Assembly (NCBI GenBank): GCA_014894455.1
Contig: JADBLN010000117.1
Location: 21,534-81,293 of the forward strand
Length of the DNA stretch: 59,760 nt
Origin: Acidobacteriota bacterium
Lineage (GTDB): Bacteria > Acidobacteriota > Aminicenantia > Aminicenantales > Saccharicenantaceae
Direction of reading: 5' to 3'
Shown here: positions 1 to 8,431 of the stretch, piece by piece
Layout of the letters: each line of letters begins with the position of its first letter
How positions within the stretch are numbered: position 1 is the first letter of the stretch
Position numbers and translations under genes: made by a program
The notes under the pieces: model-generated
The model's database searches: none
The model's input: only the letters and a program-made list of their open reading frames with translations
What the model was told of the DNA's origin: nothing

Positions 1-5
1 ACTCC

Positions 6-1181
6 TTGAGCGAACATTCCCTCGCCCGTCTTTTCGTTCTCTGCTCCCGCCCTGCCTCGGGCCCCGGAGCAAGGGAGGAAGTCCTCCGTCTCGCCGGCTC
101 CGTCCGGGATTGGGACCGGGCGCTCGGCAAGGCCGAGGAAGAGGGCATCCTTCCTCTTCTTTACTGGAACCTCCGGGACAATCCCGGCGCCGTGCCGGCC
201 GCCGTCCTGGAAACCCTCCGGCGCTCCTTTTTGCGGAACCTGGCCCGCACGACCCAGGTCTATCGAGAGCTCGAACGCTTCCTGGAATCCGTCCGCAGGG
301 CGGGGCTGCGGGCCGCGCTGACCAAGGGCGGGCGGCTGGCCCTCGACATTTACCCCGAGCCCGCCCTGCGCCCCTTTTGGGACGTGGACTTCATCGTCCA
401 TCCCTCCGACTGGCCCGCCCTGAAAAAGATCCTCGGCGGCATCGGCTACACGGAAGCGGCCGACTCGGGCGGGGGACCCGCCGCGGCGGACCCGCCGCTC
501 GACTGGACCCATTCTCCCTATTACCGCAAGGACTCTCTTTTCCTGGAATTCCATTTCACCCCGCTCGGGCTTAACTTCCACAACCGTGAGGAAGAGGGTC
601 TCTGGTCCTCGGCCAGCCGGCTGACCGTCCGCGGGACCGAGGCCATGGTCCTGCCGGCCGAGCACGAGCTGTGCTATCTCTGCATCCACGCCCAGCAGCA
701 CTCCTACCAGCGGCTCGTCTGGCTCTCGGACATCGCCGAACTGGCTTCGCGTCCGGGGCTCGACTGGGATCGGGTCTTGAAGATCTCCCGGGCTGAACGG
801 GTCAAGGGGCCCGTGTTTTACGGCCTCCATCTGGCCAATACGCTCTGGCCGGGGGCGGTCCCTCCGGGTCCCCTGGCCGAGTTGCTGCCGGGGCCTCTCG
901 AGAGAGCCGGGCTGCGTATCCTCTGGCCCGAGGCCGCGACGGCCGCCCGGCGCGCGGCGCCGGCCTGGCCTTATTACATGCCCTCGCTTTTCTCGCTCTG
1001 GGAGCGGAAGAGCCCGGGCCTCGCCGCGCGAACCCTGCGGGGCATCCTGTTCCCGCCGCGGGCATGGCTGGCCGTGACCTGCGGCCTGCCCCCGAATTCG
1101 CTGCGGCTCTACGGCCGTTACCTCGACCGGATCCTGCGGCCGGTCCTCACGGCCGCCAAGCGTTTCACGGCAGACCGATGA
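6..1181 (+). CDS. Putative nucleotidyltransferase family protein (NTP_transf_5-like)
   Basis: Resembles the uncharacterised NTP_transf_5 family, which accompanies polysaccharide or exporter clusters. About 391 residues are visible. An N-terminal helical part is followed by the family's core: a Lys-Gly-Gly segment (TKGGRLALDIYPEP, about residues 105-118) and then RPFWDVDFIV, which carries the two acidic residues expected of a nucleotidyltransferase metal site. A conserved His-rich stretch (ELCYLCIHAQQHSYQR) lies near residue 225. The first visible start is TTG at position 6 without a recognisable ribosome binding site, and the frame is open to the window edge, so the true start may lie outside. 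The stop overlaps the start of the ABC ATPase gene as ATGA, so the three genes up to 2808 are probably co-transcribed. Substrate unknown. Confidence 0.7.
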   Translation: MSEHSLARLFVLCSRPASGPGAREEVLRLAGSVRDWDRALGKAEEEGILPLLYWNLRDNPGAVPAAVLETLRRSFLRNLARTTQVYRELERFLESVRRAGLRAALTKGGRLALDIYPEPALRPFWDVDFIVHPSDWPALKKILGGIGYTEAADSGGGPAAADPPLDWTHSPYYRKDSLFLEFHFTPLGLNFHNREEEGLWSSASRLTVRGTEAMVLPAEHELCYLCIHAQQHSYQRLVWLSDIAELASRPGLDWDRVLKISRAERVKGPVFYGLHLANTLWPGAVPPGPLAELLPGPLERAGLRILWPEAATAARRAAPAWPYYMPSLFSLWERKSPGLAARTLRGILFPPRAWLAVTCGLPPNSLRLYGRYLDRILRPVLTAAKRFTADR

Positions 1182-1978
1182 ACCCGAACCCGGCCATCCT
1201 CGCCGAAAACCTGGTCAAGAGGTATCCTGTTTTCCGGGGTTTCCGGGACCTCGTCCGCAGGCCCTTCGAAAGGCGGACGACGACCGCCCTCGACGGCCTC
1301 GACCTCCGTGTCGAGCGCGGCCGCGCGTTCTGCCTGCTCGGCCCGAACGGCGCTGGCAAGACGACCCTGATCAAGATCCTGGCCACCCTCGTCCTGCCGG
1401 ACGGCGGGCGGGCGAGCGTCGACGGGCACGACGTCGAACGGCAGCCGGGCCCGGTGAAGAACGCCATCGGCTACGCCATCAACGACGAGCGCAGCTTCTA
1501 CTGGCGGCTGACCGGCCGGCAGAACCTCGAATTCTTCGGTGCGCTCTACGGGCTCCGCGGTCCGGCCCGCGACCGCAAGATCGACGAGGTTCTGCGCCTG
1601 ACCCGGCTCGAAGCCGCGGCCGACCTGCGCTTCAACGCCTATTCGACGGGGATGCGTCAGATGCTGGCCTTCGCCCGGGCCCTGCTCGCGGACGCGTCCA
1701 TCCTCCTCGTCGACGAGCCGACGCGGTCCCTCGACCCGCAGGCCGCAGACAGGATCGGATCGTTCCTCCGCGGCGAGCTCGTCGAGGGCAAGGGGAAAAC
1801 CGTTTTCTGGGCGACGCACGACCTCGCCGAGGCCGCCGAGTTCGCCCACGAGATCGCCGTCATCGGCCGCGGCCGGATCCGGCTGCAGGGCACGGTCGCG
1901 TCCCTCACCGGCGAAGGCCGGACGTCCCTGCGCCAGGTCTACGAGAAGGCCGTCGGCGATCCCCCGGTGAGCCGATGA
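1178..1978 (+). CDS. ABC transporter ATP-binding protein
   Basis: ATPase subunit of an ABC-2 type (DrrA/NodI-like) exporter. The 266-residue protein has Walker A GPNGAGKTT at about residues 55-63, a degenerate signature YSTGMRQML, Walker B ILLVDEP followed by the D-loop SLDP, and the switch histidine in FWATHDLAEA. I chose ATG at 1178 because it overlaps the upstream stop as ATGA and because the family sequence (ENLVKRY) begins right after it; an upstream in-frame start at 1064 would only add arginine- and proline-rich read-through of the preceding gene. The stop overlaps the permease start as ATGA. Together with the permease it should form a half-size exporter pair; the cargo cannot be read from sequence. 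Confidence 0.93.
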   Translation: MNPNPAILAENLVKRYPVFRGFRDLVRRPFERRTTTALDGLDLRVERGRAFCLLGPNGAGKTTLIKILATLVLPDGGRASVDGHDVERQPGPVKNAIGYAINDERSFYWRLTGRQNLEFFGALYGLRGPARDRKIDEVLRLTRLEAAADLRFNAYSTGMRQMLAFARALLADASILLVDEPTRSLDPQAADRIGSFLRGELVEGKGKTVFWATHDLAEAAEFAHEIAVIGRGRIRLQGTVASLTGEGRTSLRQVYEKAVGDPPVSR

Positions 1979-2808
1979 GCGGCGGGTCGAGGACGACGGC
2001 GCTCCTGCCGGGCCGGCTTTCCGCCTTCCTCCGCCGGGATTTCCGAGAAGCCCTGACCTACAAGTTCTCGTTCCTCTCGTCCTTCGTCGGCATCCTCCTG
2101 TCCTCGGCGACGTTCTATTTCGTGGCCAAGCTCGTCCCGCCGGGGACGCCGTCCCTGGGGCCTTTCGGCGGGGACTATTTTTCCTTCGCCGTCGTCGGCG
2201 TCGCCTTCTCGAGCCTCCTCGGGATGTTCCAGGAAGGCCTGTCGGCCGTCATCCGCAGCGCCCAGGTCTCGGGGACGCTCGAGGCTCTTCTCGTCACCCC
2301 GACGTCGATCCCGACCGTCCTCTTCGGCTCGTCGCTCTACTCCCTCCTTCTCCAAGTTTTTCGGACGCTCCTCCACCTCGGCGTGGCCCTGGCCTTTTTC
2401 GGCATGACCCTCGGCCGGGTCAACGGGCCGGGCGTCCTTTTCGTCGGTGTCCTGACGGTCCTCTGCTTCCTCGGCGTCGGCGTGCTCTCGGCGAGCTTCA
2501 TCCTGGTTTACAAGACCGGCAACCCCTTCGGCTGGATCCTCGGGACCGTCTCCGGACTGCTCGGGGGGGTCGTCTTCCCCGTCGCGCTTCTCCCGCCCTG
2601 GATCCGTTGGGTCTCGAGCCTCCTGCCCGTGACCTACGCGCTCGACGGCATGAGAAAAAGCCTCCTCGCCTCGGTCGGCTTCGCCGAGATCCTGCCGGAC
2701 ATCGCCGCTCTGGCGGTGTTCAACATCATCCTCCTGCCGGCGAGCCTTCTCGCTTTCCGCCTGGCCGTCCGTAAGGCCAAGAAGGACGGCACGCTCTCCC
2801 ACTTCTGA
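1975..2808 (+). CDS. ABC-2 type transporter permease
   Basis: Membrane subunit for the ATPase just upstream, with which it overlaps by four bases. The 277-residue protein has about six hydrophobic spans: FLSSFVGILLSSATFYFVAK near residue 40, then one near 75, a pair around 120-150, one near 170 and the last near 250. The ABC-2 family elbow region and the GGVVFPVALLPPWI segment before the last spans are typical of the ABC2_membrane family. It is placed in the inner membrane. Substrates of this family include lipids, polysaccharides and drugs. The nucleotidyltransferase-like gene upstream gives a weak hint toward polysaccharide or envelope export. Confidence 0.9.
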   Translation: MSGGSRTTALLPGRLSAFLRRDFREALTYKFSFLSSFVGILLSSATFYFVAKLVPPGTPSLGPFGGDYFSFAVVGVAFSSLLGMFQEGLSAVIRSAQVSGTLEALLVTPTSIPTVLFGSSLYSLLLQVFRTLLHLGVALAFFGMTLGRVNGPGVLFVGVLTVLCFLGVGVLSASFILVYKTGNPFGWILGTVSGLLGGVVFPVALLPPWIRWVSSLLPVTYALDGMRKSLLASVGFAEILPDIAALAVFNIILLPASLLAFRLAVRKAKKDGTLSHF

Positions 2809-2839
2809 CCCCCTTTCTTACAGTTCTTCTCCCTATATT

Positions 2840-2993
2840 GCGAAGTCCGTCGTGAGGCGGCGATGGATATTGCCCTGAAGACCCCCGTAGCGGAAGGGGA
2901 CCCGCCGAAGGCGGGGGAACCGCCGGGACTGGTTCCCGGGGGGCCGGGGGGCTAAGGGCAATATCCTTCGCCAAGCCGAATCGAGGACTTTGC
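2840..2993. ncRNA. Candidate structured RNA or multi-branched hairpin element
   Basis: The 243-base gap between the permease and the next gene holds an unusually extensive fold. An outer stem pairs 2840-2848 (GCGAAGTCC) with 2985-2993 (GGACTTTGC, one G-U). After an asymmetric internal loop, 2859-2863 pairs with 2968-2972, and after a T-T mismatch 2865-2876 (GGATATTGCCCT) pairs perfectly with 2955-2966. Inside are three hairpins: CCCC 2883-2886/GGGG 2896-2899, CCCGCC 2901-2906/GGCGGG 2910-2915, and GGAACC 2916-2921/GGTTCC 2931-2936. I could not match it to a riboswitch class, 6S RNA or SRP RNA. It could be a non-coding RNA, a leader of the following gene, or a mobile hairpin repeat. The strand is not determined. 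Confidence 0.35.
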
Positions 2994-3051
2994 CCCTCCT
3001 GTTTTCTCGGCTCCCCTAATCTGCTAACATGGGAGCGGACGCCTGACCGCC

Positions 3052-3618
3052 ATGAGAAAAACAGCCGTTCTGACGCTAGCGACGCTTCTCTTCGCCCTGC
3101 CGGGCGTTACGGCCGAGGTGCGGCCGGAGGTCCGGGCCAAAGCGGCCGGGATCCTGGACGCCCTGAAAAGGATCGAGGAGGAACGGGGCCGGCCCGCCGC
3201 GGCCCTCCGCAGCTTGACGTTCACCGAGGCCGAGTTCAACGCCTACGTCGTCTGCCGCCTCGACGCCGAGAACGAACCTTTCGTCAAGGTCGCGGAGTTC
3301 AAGCTGCTGGCGGACGATCACATCGAAGGGCGGATCACGATCGACCTCGGCGACCGGCGGTCCTCCGGTCTGCTCCCGAAGCGGCAGGACCTGTTGTTCT
3401 CGGCCGGCATCGAGACCCGTGACGGCAAGATCAAGATCTCCATGGACAAGCTCTTCCTCGGCACCCAGCCGATCGCGCCGGCCGTCGTCGACGTCATCAT
3501 CGGCGTCGTCTCCCGCCTGCAGGGCGTCGAACCGACGAGCCTCGAGGACTGGTACGACCTGCCGCCGGGAGTCCGGAAACTCGAATCCCGGGCCGGCCAA
3601 GTCGTCGTCTATTACTAA
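3052..3618 (+). CDS. Exported protein of unknown function
   Basis: A 188-residue protein with a Sec-type leader (MRKTAVLTLATLLFALPG, probable cleavage near residues 21-22). I do not recognise a named family with confidence. The part TFTEAEFNAYV and the C-terminal pattern LESRAGQVVVYY resemble small lipid-binding or DUF2993/DUF2140-like exported proteins in which a 'T-E-x-x-x-N-A-Y' segment recurs; this is a weak similarity. There are no cysteines or membrane spans in the mature part apart from one Cys in YVVCRL. An extended -10-like element (TGCTAACAT, 3022-3030) lies upstream and a GGGAGCGG tract is 12-19 bases before the ATG. It is followed after 23 bases by rsmD. Confidence 0.75.
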   Translation: MRKTAVLTLATLLFALPGVTAEVRPEVRAKAAGILDALKRIEEERGRPAAALRSLTFTEAEFNAYVVCRLDAENEPFVKVAEFKLLADDHIEGRITIDLGDRRSSGLLPKRQDLLFSAGIETRDGKIKISMDKLFLGTQPIAPAVVDVIIGVVSRLQGVEPTSLEDWYDLPPGVRKLESRAGQVVVYY

Positions 3619-3641
3619 GAAAGGATGGGAAAGGGAGCGCC

Positions 3642-4307
3642 ATGATCCGCATCATCACCGGCAGCTACAAGGGCCGGCGGCTGAAGATGGTCCCCAGCCT
3701 GTCGGTCCGGCCCATGCAGGACAAGGTCAGGGGGGCCCTGTTCAACATCGTCCGGGACCGGCTCAAGGGGAGCGTCTGCCTGGACGGCTTCTCCGGGACG
3801 GGCTCGGTCGGCCTCGAGGCCCTGAGCCGGGGCGCCGACCGGGTCGTCTTCGTCGACGAGTTCTATCCCTCGGTGAAAGCCATCCGGCTGAATGTCGCCA
3901 AGTGCGGGGCGGAAGAGAAGGCCGTCGTCCTCCACCGGGAGTTCAACCGAGCCGTCATCGACCTGGCCAAGAAGGGCGTCCGCTTCGACCTCATCTTCCT
4001 CGATCCCCCCTACCGGCTCCTCGAAGAGAGGAACCCGCTCAGGGTCATCCGCAAACGCGGCATTCTCAAGCCGGGCGGCCTCATCGTCCTCCGCCACTAC
4101 TTCAAGATCAAGCCCAAGCTCGGGGATTTCAAGCTCGAGCGGCGGGTGGCCCTCGGGGACGACATCCTCTGCCTGTTCGTCTCGCCGGCGGGGGAGTCCG
4201 GGGGAGAGTCCGGTCCCGGCGAACCGGCGGAAACGGGCTTGCCTGCCGCGCCGCGTTCGCCTAAAATGGGGAGACCAAGGCAAAAGGACACGGAAACCCG
4301 GCCATGA
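3642..4307 (+). CDS. rsmD: 16S rRNA (guanine(966)-N(2))-methyltransferase RsmD
   Basis: Class I SAM-dependent methyltransferase expected to modify G966 of 16S rRNA. The family opening MIRIITGSYKGRRL is followed by RPMQDKVRGALFNI, which matches the RPT.xVREALFN-type helix of RsmD. The SAM-binding loop is LDGFSGTGSVGLEALSRGA (about residues 47-65), and the catalytic DPPY motif sits in FLDPPYRLL near residue 118. RsmD proteins are usually about 185-200 residues; here an additional Gly/Pro-rich tail of about 35 residues (from GESGGESG) follows, possibly unstructured. The ATG at 3642 has a GGGAGCG ribosome-binding tract. Its stop overlaps the next gene's start as ATGA. Confidence 0.93.
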   Translation: MIRIITGSYKGRRLKMVPSLSVRPMQDKVRGALFNIVRDRLKGSVCLDGFSGTGSVGLEALSRGADRVVFVDEFYPSVKAIRLNVAKCGAEEKAVVLHREFNRAVIDLAKKGVRFDLIFLDPPYRLLEERNPLRVIRKRGILKPGGLIVLRHYFKIKPKLGDFKLERRVALGDDILCLFVSPAGESGGESGPGEPAETGLPAAPRSPKMGRPRQKDTETRP

Positions 4308-5176
4308 AAAAATCGGAGAGCAAGGCGGCCCCGTTCTGGAAGGAGACCCCGCTCGTCGACGAGCGCGAGATCTTCACCGAGCTCGCCTCGAAGAAGGGCA
4401 GCTCCCTTTTCCTCGGCCGCTATTCCCTCAGCGAGGTCCGAGCCGTCCTCAACAAGAAGGGCTTTCTCAAGGAGGCGCGCAAGCGCTTCCTCTGGCCGCT
4501 CGCCTACGAGATCGACTCGTCCGAATACCCGCTCCAGAGGCTCCAGATCTATCTGCGCGAGCCCGGGCCCGAGACCCTCATCGTCGACGTCAAAGTCAAG
4601 GAAACCGAGTTCGTCCCCAAGGAGCTTCCCGACGGGCCCGTCCCCCTGCCGCCTCAGAAGGCCATGGCCTTCGAGTGGCTGACTCTCCAGAACCCGCTCG
4701 TGAAGTTCGGCGAGCAGTTCACGCCCCTGCCCGGCCAGACCCGGCCCGGGCTGAGCATGAGGACGAAGATCATGGACCTGTTCCTCTACCTCGCCCGTCT
4801 GACCCGCAAGGACTGCCTCCTGGCCTTCCCGGCCTATTTCCACAACGCCGTCCTTTTTTCACGCTATTTCCACTTCTGGAACCCCCGCAAGGAGGCGGAG
4901 GTCCTGGCCATCCGCCAGTCCTTCAGCCACATGCCCTTTAAACAGCTGGCCTGGGTCGTCCACCTGAACTGCCTGAGACGCGAGGACGGCACGGTCTACG
5001 AGTGGGCGGCCGAAGAACAGCTCTACCCCATGACCCGGCCCCTCAAGGAGTACTTCGACTCCCGGCGATACAAGGACATCGTTAAAAGCGGCCGAAAATT
5101 CGCCGCTTTTTCCGTCGATTGGGCCGAATTCGAGAGGAAATCCCTGGACCTGCCGACGTTTTGCGGCGGCGCCTAG
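4304..5176 (+). CDS. Conserved-looking protein of unknown function between rsmD and rpmE
   Basis: A 290-residue protein without leader peptide, clear membrane span or known motif. It is rich in aromatic residues (for example PAYFHNAVLFSRYFHFWNPR near residues 182-201) and in Lys/Glu/Arg. The N-terminal half contains charged segments such as KKGFLKEARKRFLWPLAYEI, and a proline-rich link (PDGPVPLPPQK) separates the halves. It starts at an ATGA overlap with rsmD, so it is translationally coupled to an rRNA methyltransferase and precedes ribosomal protein L31 and RF1. That context hints at a ribosome- or translation-related role, but I cannot name a family. Coding is supported by the overlap, length and third-position GC bias. 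Confidence 0.7.
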   Translation: MKKSESKAAPFWKETPLVDEREIFTELASKKGSSLFLGRYSLSEVRAVLNKKGFLKEARKRFLWPLAYEIDSSEYPLQRLQIYLREPGPETLIVDVKVKETEFVPKELPDGPVPLPPQKAMAFEWLTLQNPLVKFGEQFTPLPGQTRPGLSMRTKIMDLFLYLARLTRKDCLLAFPAYFHNAVLFSRYFHFWNPRKEAEVLAIRQSFSHMPFKQLAWVVHLNCLRREDGTVYEWAAEEQLYPMTRPLKEYFDSRRYKDIVKSGRKFAAFSVDWAEFERKSLDLPTFCGGA

Positions 5177-5189
5177 AATCTGCTATAAT
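5161..5189 (+). promoter_or_regulatory. Sigma-70-type promoter for rpmE-prfA-prmC
   Basis: A -35 like TTGCGG (5161-5166), a 17-base spacer and a perfect -10 TATAAT (5184-5189), preceded by TGC as an extended -10. It lies within the last codons of the preceding gene and about 24 bases before the L31 start. Confidence 0.7.
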
Positions 5190-5212
5190 ACCGCGCTCAA
5201 GGAGATCGTCCC

Positions 5213-5455
5213 ATGAAGAAAGACGTCCATCCCGAATACCAGGAATGCTCAGTGACCTGCGCGTGCGGCAGCACGTTCAAGACGAGGTCCACGAAAAAAG
5301 AGATCCGGGTGGAGATCTGCTCCCAGTGCCATCCTTTCTTTACCGGCAAGCAGAAGTTCATCGACAGCGCCGGCCGCGTCGAGAAGTTCAAGAAAAAATA
5401 CGGCGACATCAAGAACATCAAGAGCATCGCAAAGCCCAAAAAATCCTCGCGATGA
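5213..5455 (+). CDS. rpmE: 50S ribosomal protein L31
   Basis: Zinc-binding (C+) form of L31, 80 residues, beginning [19 protein letters not shown]. The four expected zinc ligands are present: Cys16 and Cys18 in TCACG, and Cys36 and Cys39 in [13 protein letters not shown]. The basic C-terminal tail (KPKKSSR) is normal for the family. The ATG follows an AAGGAG ribosome binding site at 7-8 bases spacing. It acts in the large subunit at the central protuberance bridge. The stop overlaps the RF1 start as ATGA, giving tight coupling to prfA. The presence of the cysteine-containing form fits zinc-replete expression; no Cys-free paralogue is visible in this window. Confidence 0.97.
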   Translation: MKKDVHPEYQECSVTCACGSTFKTRSTKKEIRVEICSQCHPFFTGKQKFIDSAGRVEKFKKKYGDIKNIKSIAKPKKSSR

Positions 5456-6555
5456 TCCAGGAACTGCAGGCGATCGAGGATAAGTATCGCCAGCTGACAG
5501 CCGCCCTCTCCGACCCCGCGATCGCCTCCAATCCCCAGAGAATCCGCGACCTGGCCAAGGAAAGGGCGGAACTCGAGCCCGCCTTCCGCAAGTACGACGA
5601 GTACAAGCGCGTCCGTAAGGACCGTGAGGAGGCCCGCCACCTCCTGGACGACCCCAAGACCGAGCCGGAACTTCAGCTCATGGCCGAACGTGAGGTCGAG
5701 GATCTCGAAAAGCGGGCGCGGGCCATCGCCGAGGAGCTCCGGACCATGCTCCTGCCCAAGGATCCCAACGACGAGAAGAACGTCATCCTCGAGATCCGGG
5801 CCGGGGCGGGAGGGGACGAAGCGTCCCTGTTCGCCCAGGACCTTTTCCGGATGTACTCCCGGTTCGCCGAAAAGAAGGGCTGGAAGCTCGAGGTCGTGGA
5901 CACGAGCTTCTCGCCGATCGGCGGACTCAAGGAGGCCATCGGCAACATCCGCGGCAAGGGCGCCTACTCGATCCTCAAGTACGAGAGCGGCGTCCACCGC
6001 GTCCAGCGCGTGCCCAAGACCGAGGCCTCCGGCCGCATCCACACCTCGACGGCGACCGTGGCCATCCTGCCGGAGGCCGAGGAGATCGACCTCAAGATCG
6101 ACCCCAAGGACCTCAAGATCGAGGCCTTCGGTTCCTCGGGCCCGGGCGGCCAGAACGTCAACCGGAATTACACCGCGATCCGCGTCACCCACAAACCGTC
6201 GGGCCTCGTCGTCTCCTGCCAGGATGAAAAGTCCCAGCACCGGAACAAGGAGAAGGCCATGCGGGTCCTCCGCTCGCGGCTCCTGGACATCGCCCAGCGC
6301 GAGCAGCAGGCGAAGATCGCCAAGGACCGGCGGTCCCAGGTCGGGACGGGGGAGAGGAGCGAGAAGATCCGGACCTATAACTTTCCCCAATCGCGGATCA
6401 CCGACCACCGGCTGAACATGAACTTCCATAACATGGAGGGTATCCTGGAGGGGGACCTGGACGACATCCTGGCGAAGCTCGTCCTCCAGGCCCAAGCTCA
6501 GGCCCTGGGCGAAACGCCCGGGGGGCCGGGCCAGGCCAAAGATATTGGAATCTAA
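5452..6555 (+). CDS. prfA: Peptide chain release factor 1
   Basis: RF1 recognises UAA and UAG stop codons and triggers peptide release. The protein has 367 residues, close to the usual 360. The codon-recognition motif PxT appears as P-K-T in [16 protein letters not shown], and the catalytic GGQ is at residues 232-234 ([16 protein letters not shown]). The C-terminal RITDHR and DDILAKL segments are also canonical. The start is ATG 5452, overlapping the L31 stop; an upstream in-frame opening would only extend into the rpmE reading region in another frame. The last 11 bases overlap prmC, whose product methylates the GGQ glutamine, so writer and substrate are co-expressed. Confidence 0.97.
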   Translation: MIQELQAIEDKYRQLTAALSDPAIASNPQRIRDLAKERAELEPAFRKYDEYKRVRKDREEARHLLDDPKTEPELQLMAEREVEDLEKRARAIAEELRTMLLPKDPNDEKNVILEIRAGAGGDEASLFAQDLFRMYSRFAEKKGWKLEVVDTSFSPIGGLKEAIGNIRGKGAYSILKYESGVHRVQRVPKTEASGRIHTSTATVAILPEAEEIDLKIDPKDLKIEAFGSSGPGGQNVNRNYTAIRVTHKPSGLVVSCQDEKSQHRNKEKAMRVLRSRLLDIAQREQQAKIAKDRRSQVGTGERSEKIRTYNFPQSRITDHRLNMNFHNMEGILEGDLDDILAKLVLQAQAQALGETPGGPGQAKDIGI

Positions 6556-7393
6556 CAAGACGCTGGCCGACCTCTACAGGAGCGGGATCGCCCTCCTTCA
6601 AGACCGGCCCCAGGCCATCCTCGAGGCCAAAGTTCTTCTTCTCCGGGCCGCCGCCCTGACCGAAGAACGATACCTCGCCGCCCCTGACAATCCATGCTCG
6701 TCGAAAGCGGAAGCTTATTTCCGGAGGCTCGTTGACAAGCGGCTGGGCGGAGTACCGCTGTCCTATCTCACCGGAGTGAAGGAATTCTGGTCCATACCCT
6801 TTAAGGTGACGCCTTCCGTCCTCGTTCCGCGGCCCGAGACCGAGGTCCTGGTCGAGAAAGTCCTCGAGCTCTCGACGCGCGAGAGCGAGTCGATCCTCGA
6901 CGTCGGGACGGGCAGCGGCTGTATCGCCGTCGCCCTGGCCAAAGAACTGCCCCGGGCCCGCATTCAGGCCGTGGACATCTCCGAAAGGGCCCTGCGCGTC
7001 GCCCGGCGGAACGCCTCGATCCACAAGACGAGGCACGTCCAATTCCACAAGAGCAATCTCTTCTCCGCCTTCCGGGGGACGGGGGTGCGCTTCGACTTCA
7101 TCGTTTCGAACCCGCCCTACATTTCGAGCGCGGAGTGGGACGGGCTGCCGCCCGAAGTCCGCGACTTCGAGCCGCGGCGGGCGCTCCTCGCGGGGGAGTT
7201 CGGGCTGGAGATTATCGAACGTCTGGTCGGCCGGGCGAGGACTTATCTAAGGCCCGGCGGCTATCTTATCTTTGAGATCGGGGACGGCCAGCGCGACAGG
7301 GTCGTGTCCCTTTTCGGCAAGCGCTGGACCGAGATCGAGACGGCCTGGGACATGTCCGGCAAACCGCGCGTCATCACCGCCAGGAGGGCTTAG
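6545..7393 (+). CDS. prmC: Release factor glutamine methyltransferase PrmC
   Basis: SAM-dependent N5-glutamine methyltransferase acting on the GGQ motif of release factors. The 282-residue protein has the helical N-terminal domain (about 1-85), VPRPETEVLVEKVL typical of PrmC, the SAM loop DVGTGSGCIAVALAKELP (about 118-135) and the catalytic NPPY in SNPPYISSAEWDGLPPEV near residue 187. Start TTG 6545 lies inside the end of prfA, an 11-base overlap; no better start is visible before the conserved N-terminal helices. The gene converges with the NIF3 gene on the other strand, with only 11 bases between the stops and no clear terminator. Confidence 0.95.
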   Translation: MESNKTLADLYRSGIALLQDRPQAILEAKVLLLRAAALTEERYLAAPDNPCSSKAEAYFRRLVDKRLGGVPLSYLTGVKEFWSIPFKVTPSVLVPRPETEVLVEKVLELSTRESESILDVGTGSGCIAVALAKELPRARIQAVDISERALRVARRNASIHKTRHVQFHKSNLFSAFRGTGVRFDFIVSNPPYISSAEWDGLPPEVRDFEPRRALLAGEFGLEIIERLVGRARTYLRPGGYLIFEIGDGQRDRVVSLFGKRWTEIETAWDMSGKPRVITARRA

Positions 7394-7404
7394 GCCGTCC
7401 GCGG

Positions 7405-8361
7405 TCACGCCCCGCCGCGGCCCGTCACCCATTCATATCCGCAACCCTGGGCGTAGTGGATAACCTTACGTTCGGGGTACGTCTTCGCCAGATGCTCGGA
7501 GAGCATACGGACCCCGGCCTCCTCGGAAGTGCCGTGGTTGATCACGATGAGGGGAAGCCCGGTGTCCCGGGCGAAGACTGTCTGGGTCCAGGTCCGGACG
7601 ACGTCATCGATGGCGATGAATAAGCCCGGCGCGAGGTCCATGAACTCGATGGGATCACTGAAACAGCCCGTGCCGATGCCGACGGAGTCCACCATGCGGT
7701 TCTTGTCTCCGTAGAAGGCGACGCCGGGCTGGCGGACTTCGGCCAGCTTCAGGGCGATCGATCGGGCAATTTCGACGGCCGGCTTCGGCTCGGTGCGATA
7801 GACGTTGTAGAAGGGACGAGACCTGATGATGTCGCCCTCCGTGAACCCCAGGAGCCGGCCGAAGGCGTGGGGGACGCCGAATCCGTCGACCTTGTCCAGA
7901 ACGTCATGGCAGCGTATGACCACCAACTTGTTGGCTTGGATCCAATCCTTTTTTTCGCGGACGGCCTTCAGGTAGGCCTCCCTCCCGGCCGCCGGGGCGG
8001 CGTAAAAATCGCCGCTTTTCTCGTCCAGGTCCCAGTGGGTGTAGAACGTCGGCTCGTGGACGACAAGCGTGTTCACGCCGTCGCGGACCGCCTGCCGGCA
8101 CGTTTCCCAGTACGGCAGCCAGGCCGTCCCGATGTTGGCGACATCGGTCCCGGGATCGCCGATGACGATCCGGTCCACGGAAGGCTCCGTTACGTCGGCG
8201 AGGGACCGCAGGCGGGCGGCGACGTCCCTCGCCTTGAGTGTTTCGCCTCCGGCCGTGTGGGCCAGGTCAACTTGCTGTGTCAGGGGCTTGGCACCCTCCT
8301 TTGAGACGAGGGCCCCGGCCGAAGCCAGCCCGGCCAGATGAATGAACCGCCGTCGTTCCAT
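7405..8361 (-). CDS. NIF3/DUF34 family protein with a twin-arginine-like leader
   Basis: A 318-residue member of the NIF3 (DUF34, 'GTP cyclohydrolase I type 2-like') metal-binding family. Candidate metal ligands are seen in VVHEPTFYTH (position of the usual His-His pair, here His-Glu), RCHDVLDKVDGFG (usual H-x-x-x-D) and NHGTSEEAGVRMLSEHL (usual H...E near the C-terminus). The N-terminus MERRRFIHLAGLASAGALVS has an RR-x-F twin-arginine-type motif and hydrophobic stretch, so the protein may be exported folded; NIF3 proteins are normally cytoplasmic. A strong GGAGGAGG site precedes the ATG. It lies 70 bases downstream of the M16 gene on the same strand. Enzymatic activity of this family is not settled. 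Confidence 0.85.
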   Translation of the reverse strand: MERRRFIHLAGLASAGALVSKEGAKPLTQQVDLAHTAGGETLKARDVAARLRSLADVTEPSVDRIVIGDPGTDVANIGTAWLPYWETCRQAVRDGVNTLVVHEPTFYTHWDLDEKSGDFYAAPAAGREAYLKAVREKKDWIQANKLVVIRCHDVLDKVDGFGVPHAFGRLLGFTEGDIIRSRPFYNVYRTEPKPAVEIARSIALKLAEVRQPGVAFYGDKNRMVDSVGIGTGCFSDPIEFMDLAPGLFIAIDDVVRTWTQTVFARDTGLPLIVINHGTSEEAGVRMLSEHLAKTYPERKVIHYAQGCGYEWVTGRGGA

Positions 8362-8431
8362 ATCGACCTCCTCCGAGGCGTGATGTGTGCGTTAGGCGCA
8401 TGAGATACACAAAATGGCCACACCCAGTTTT

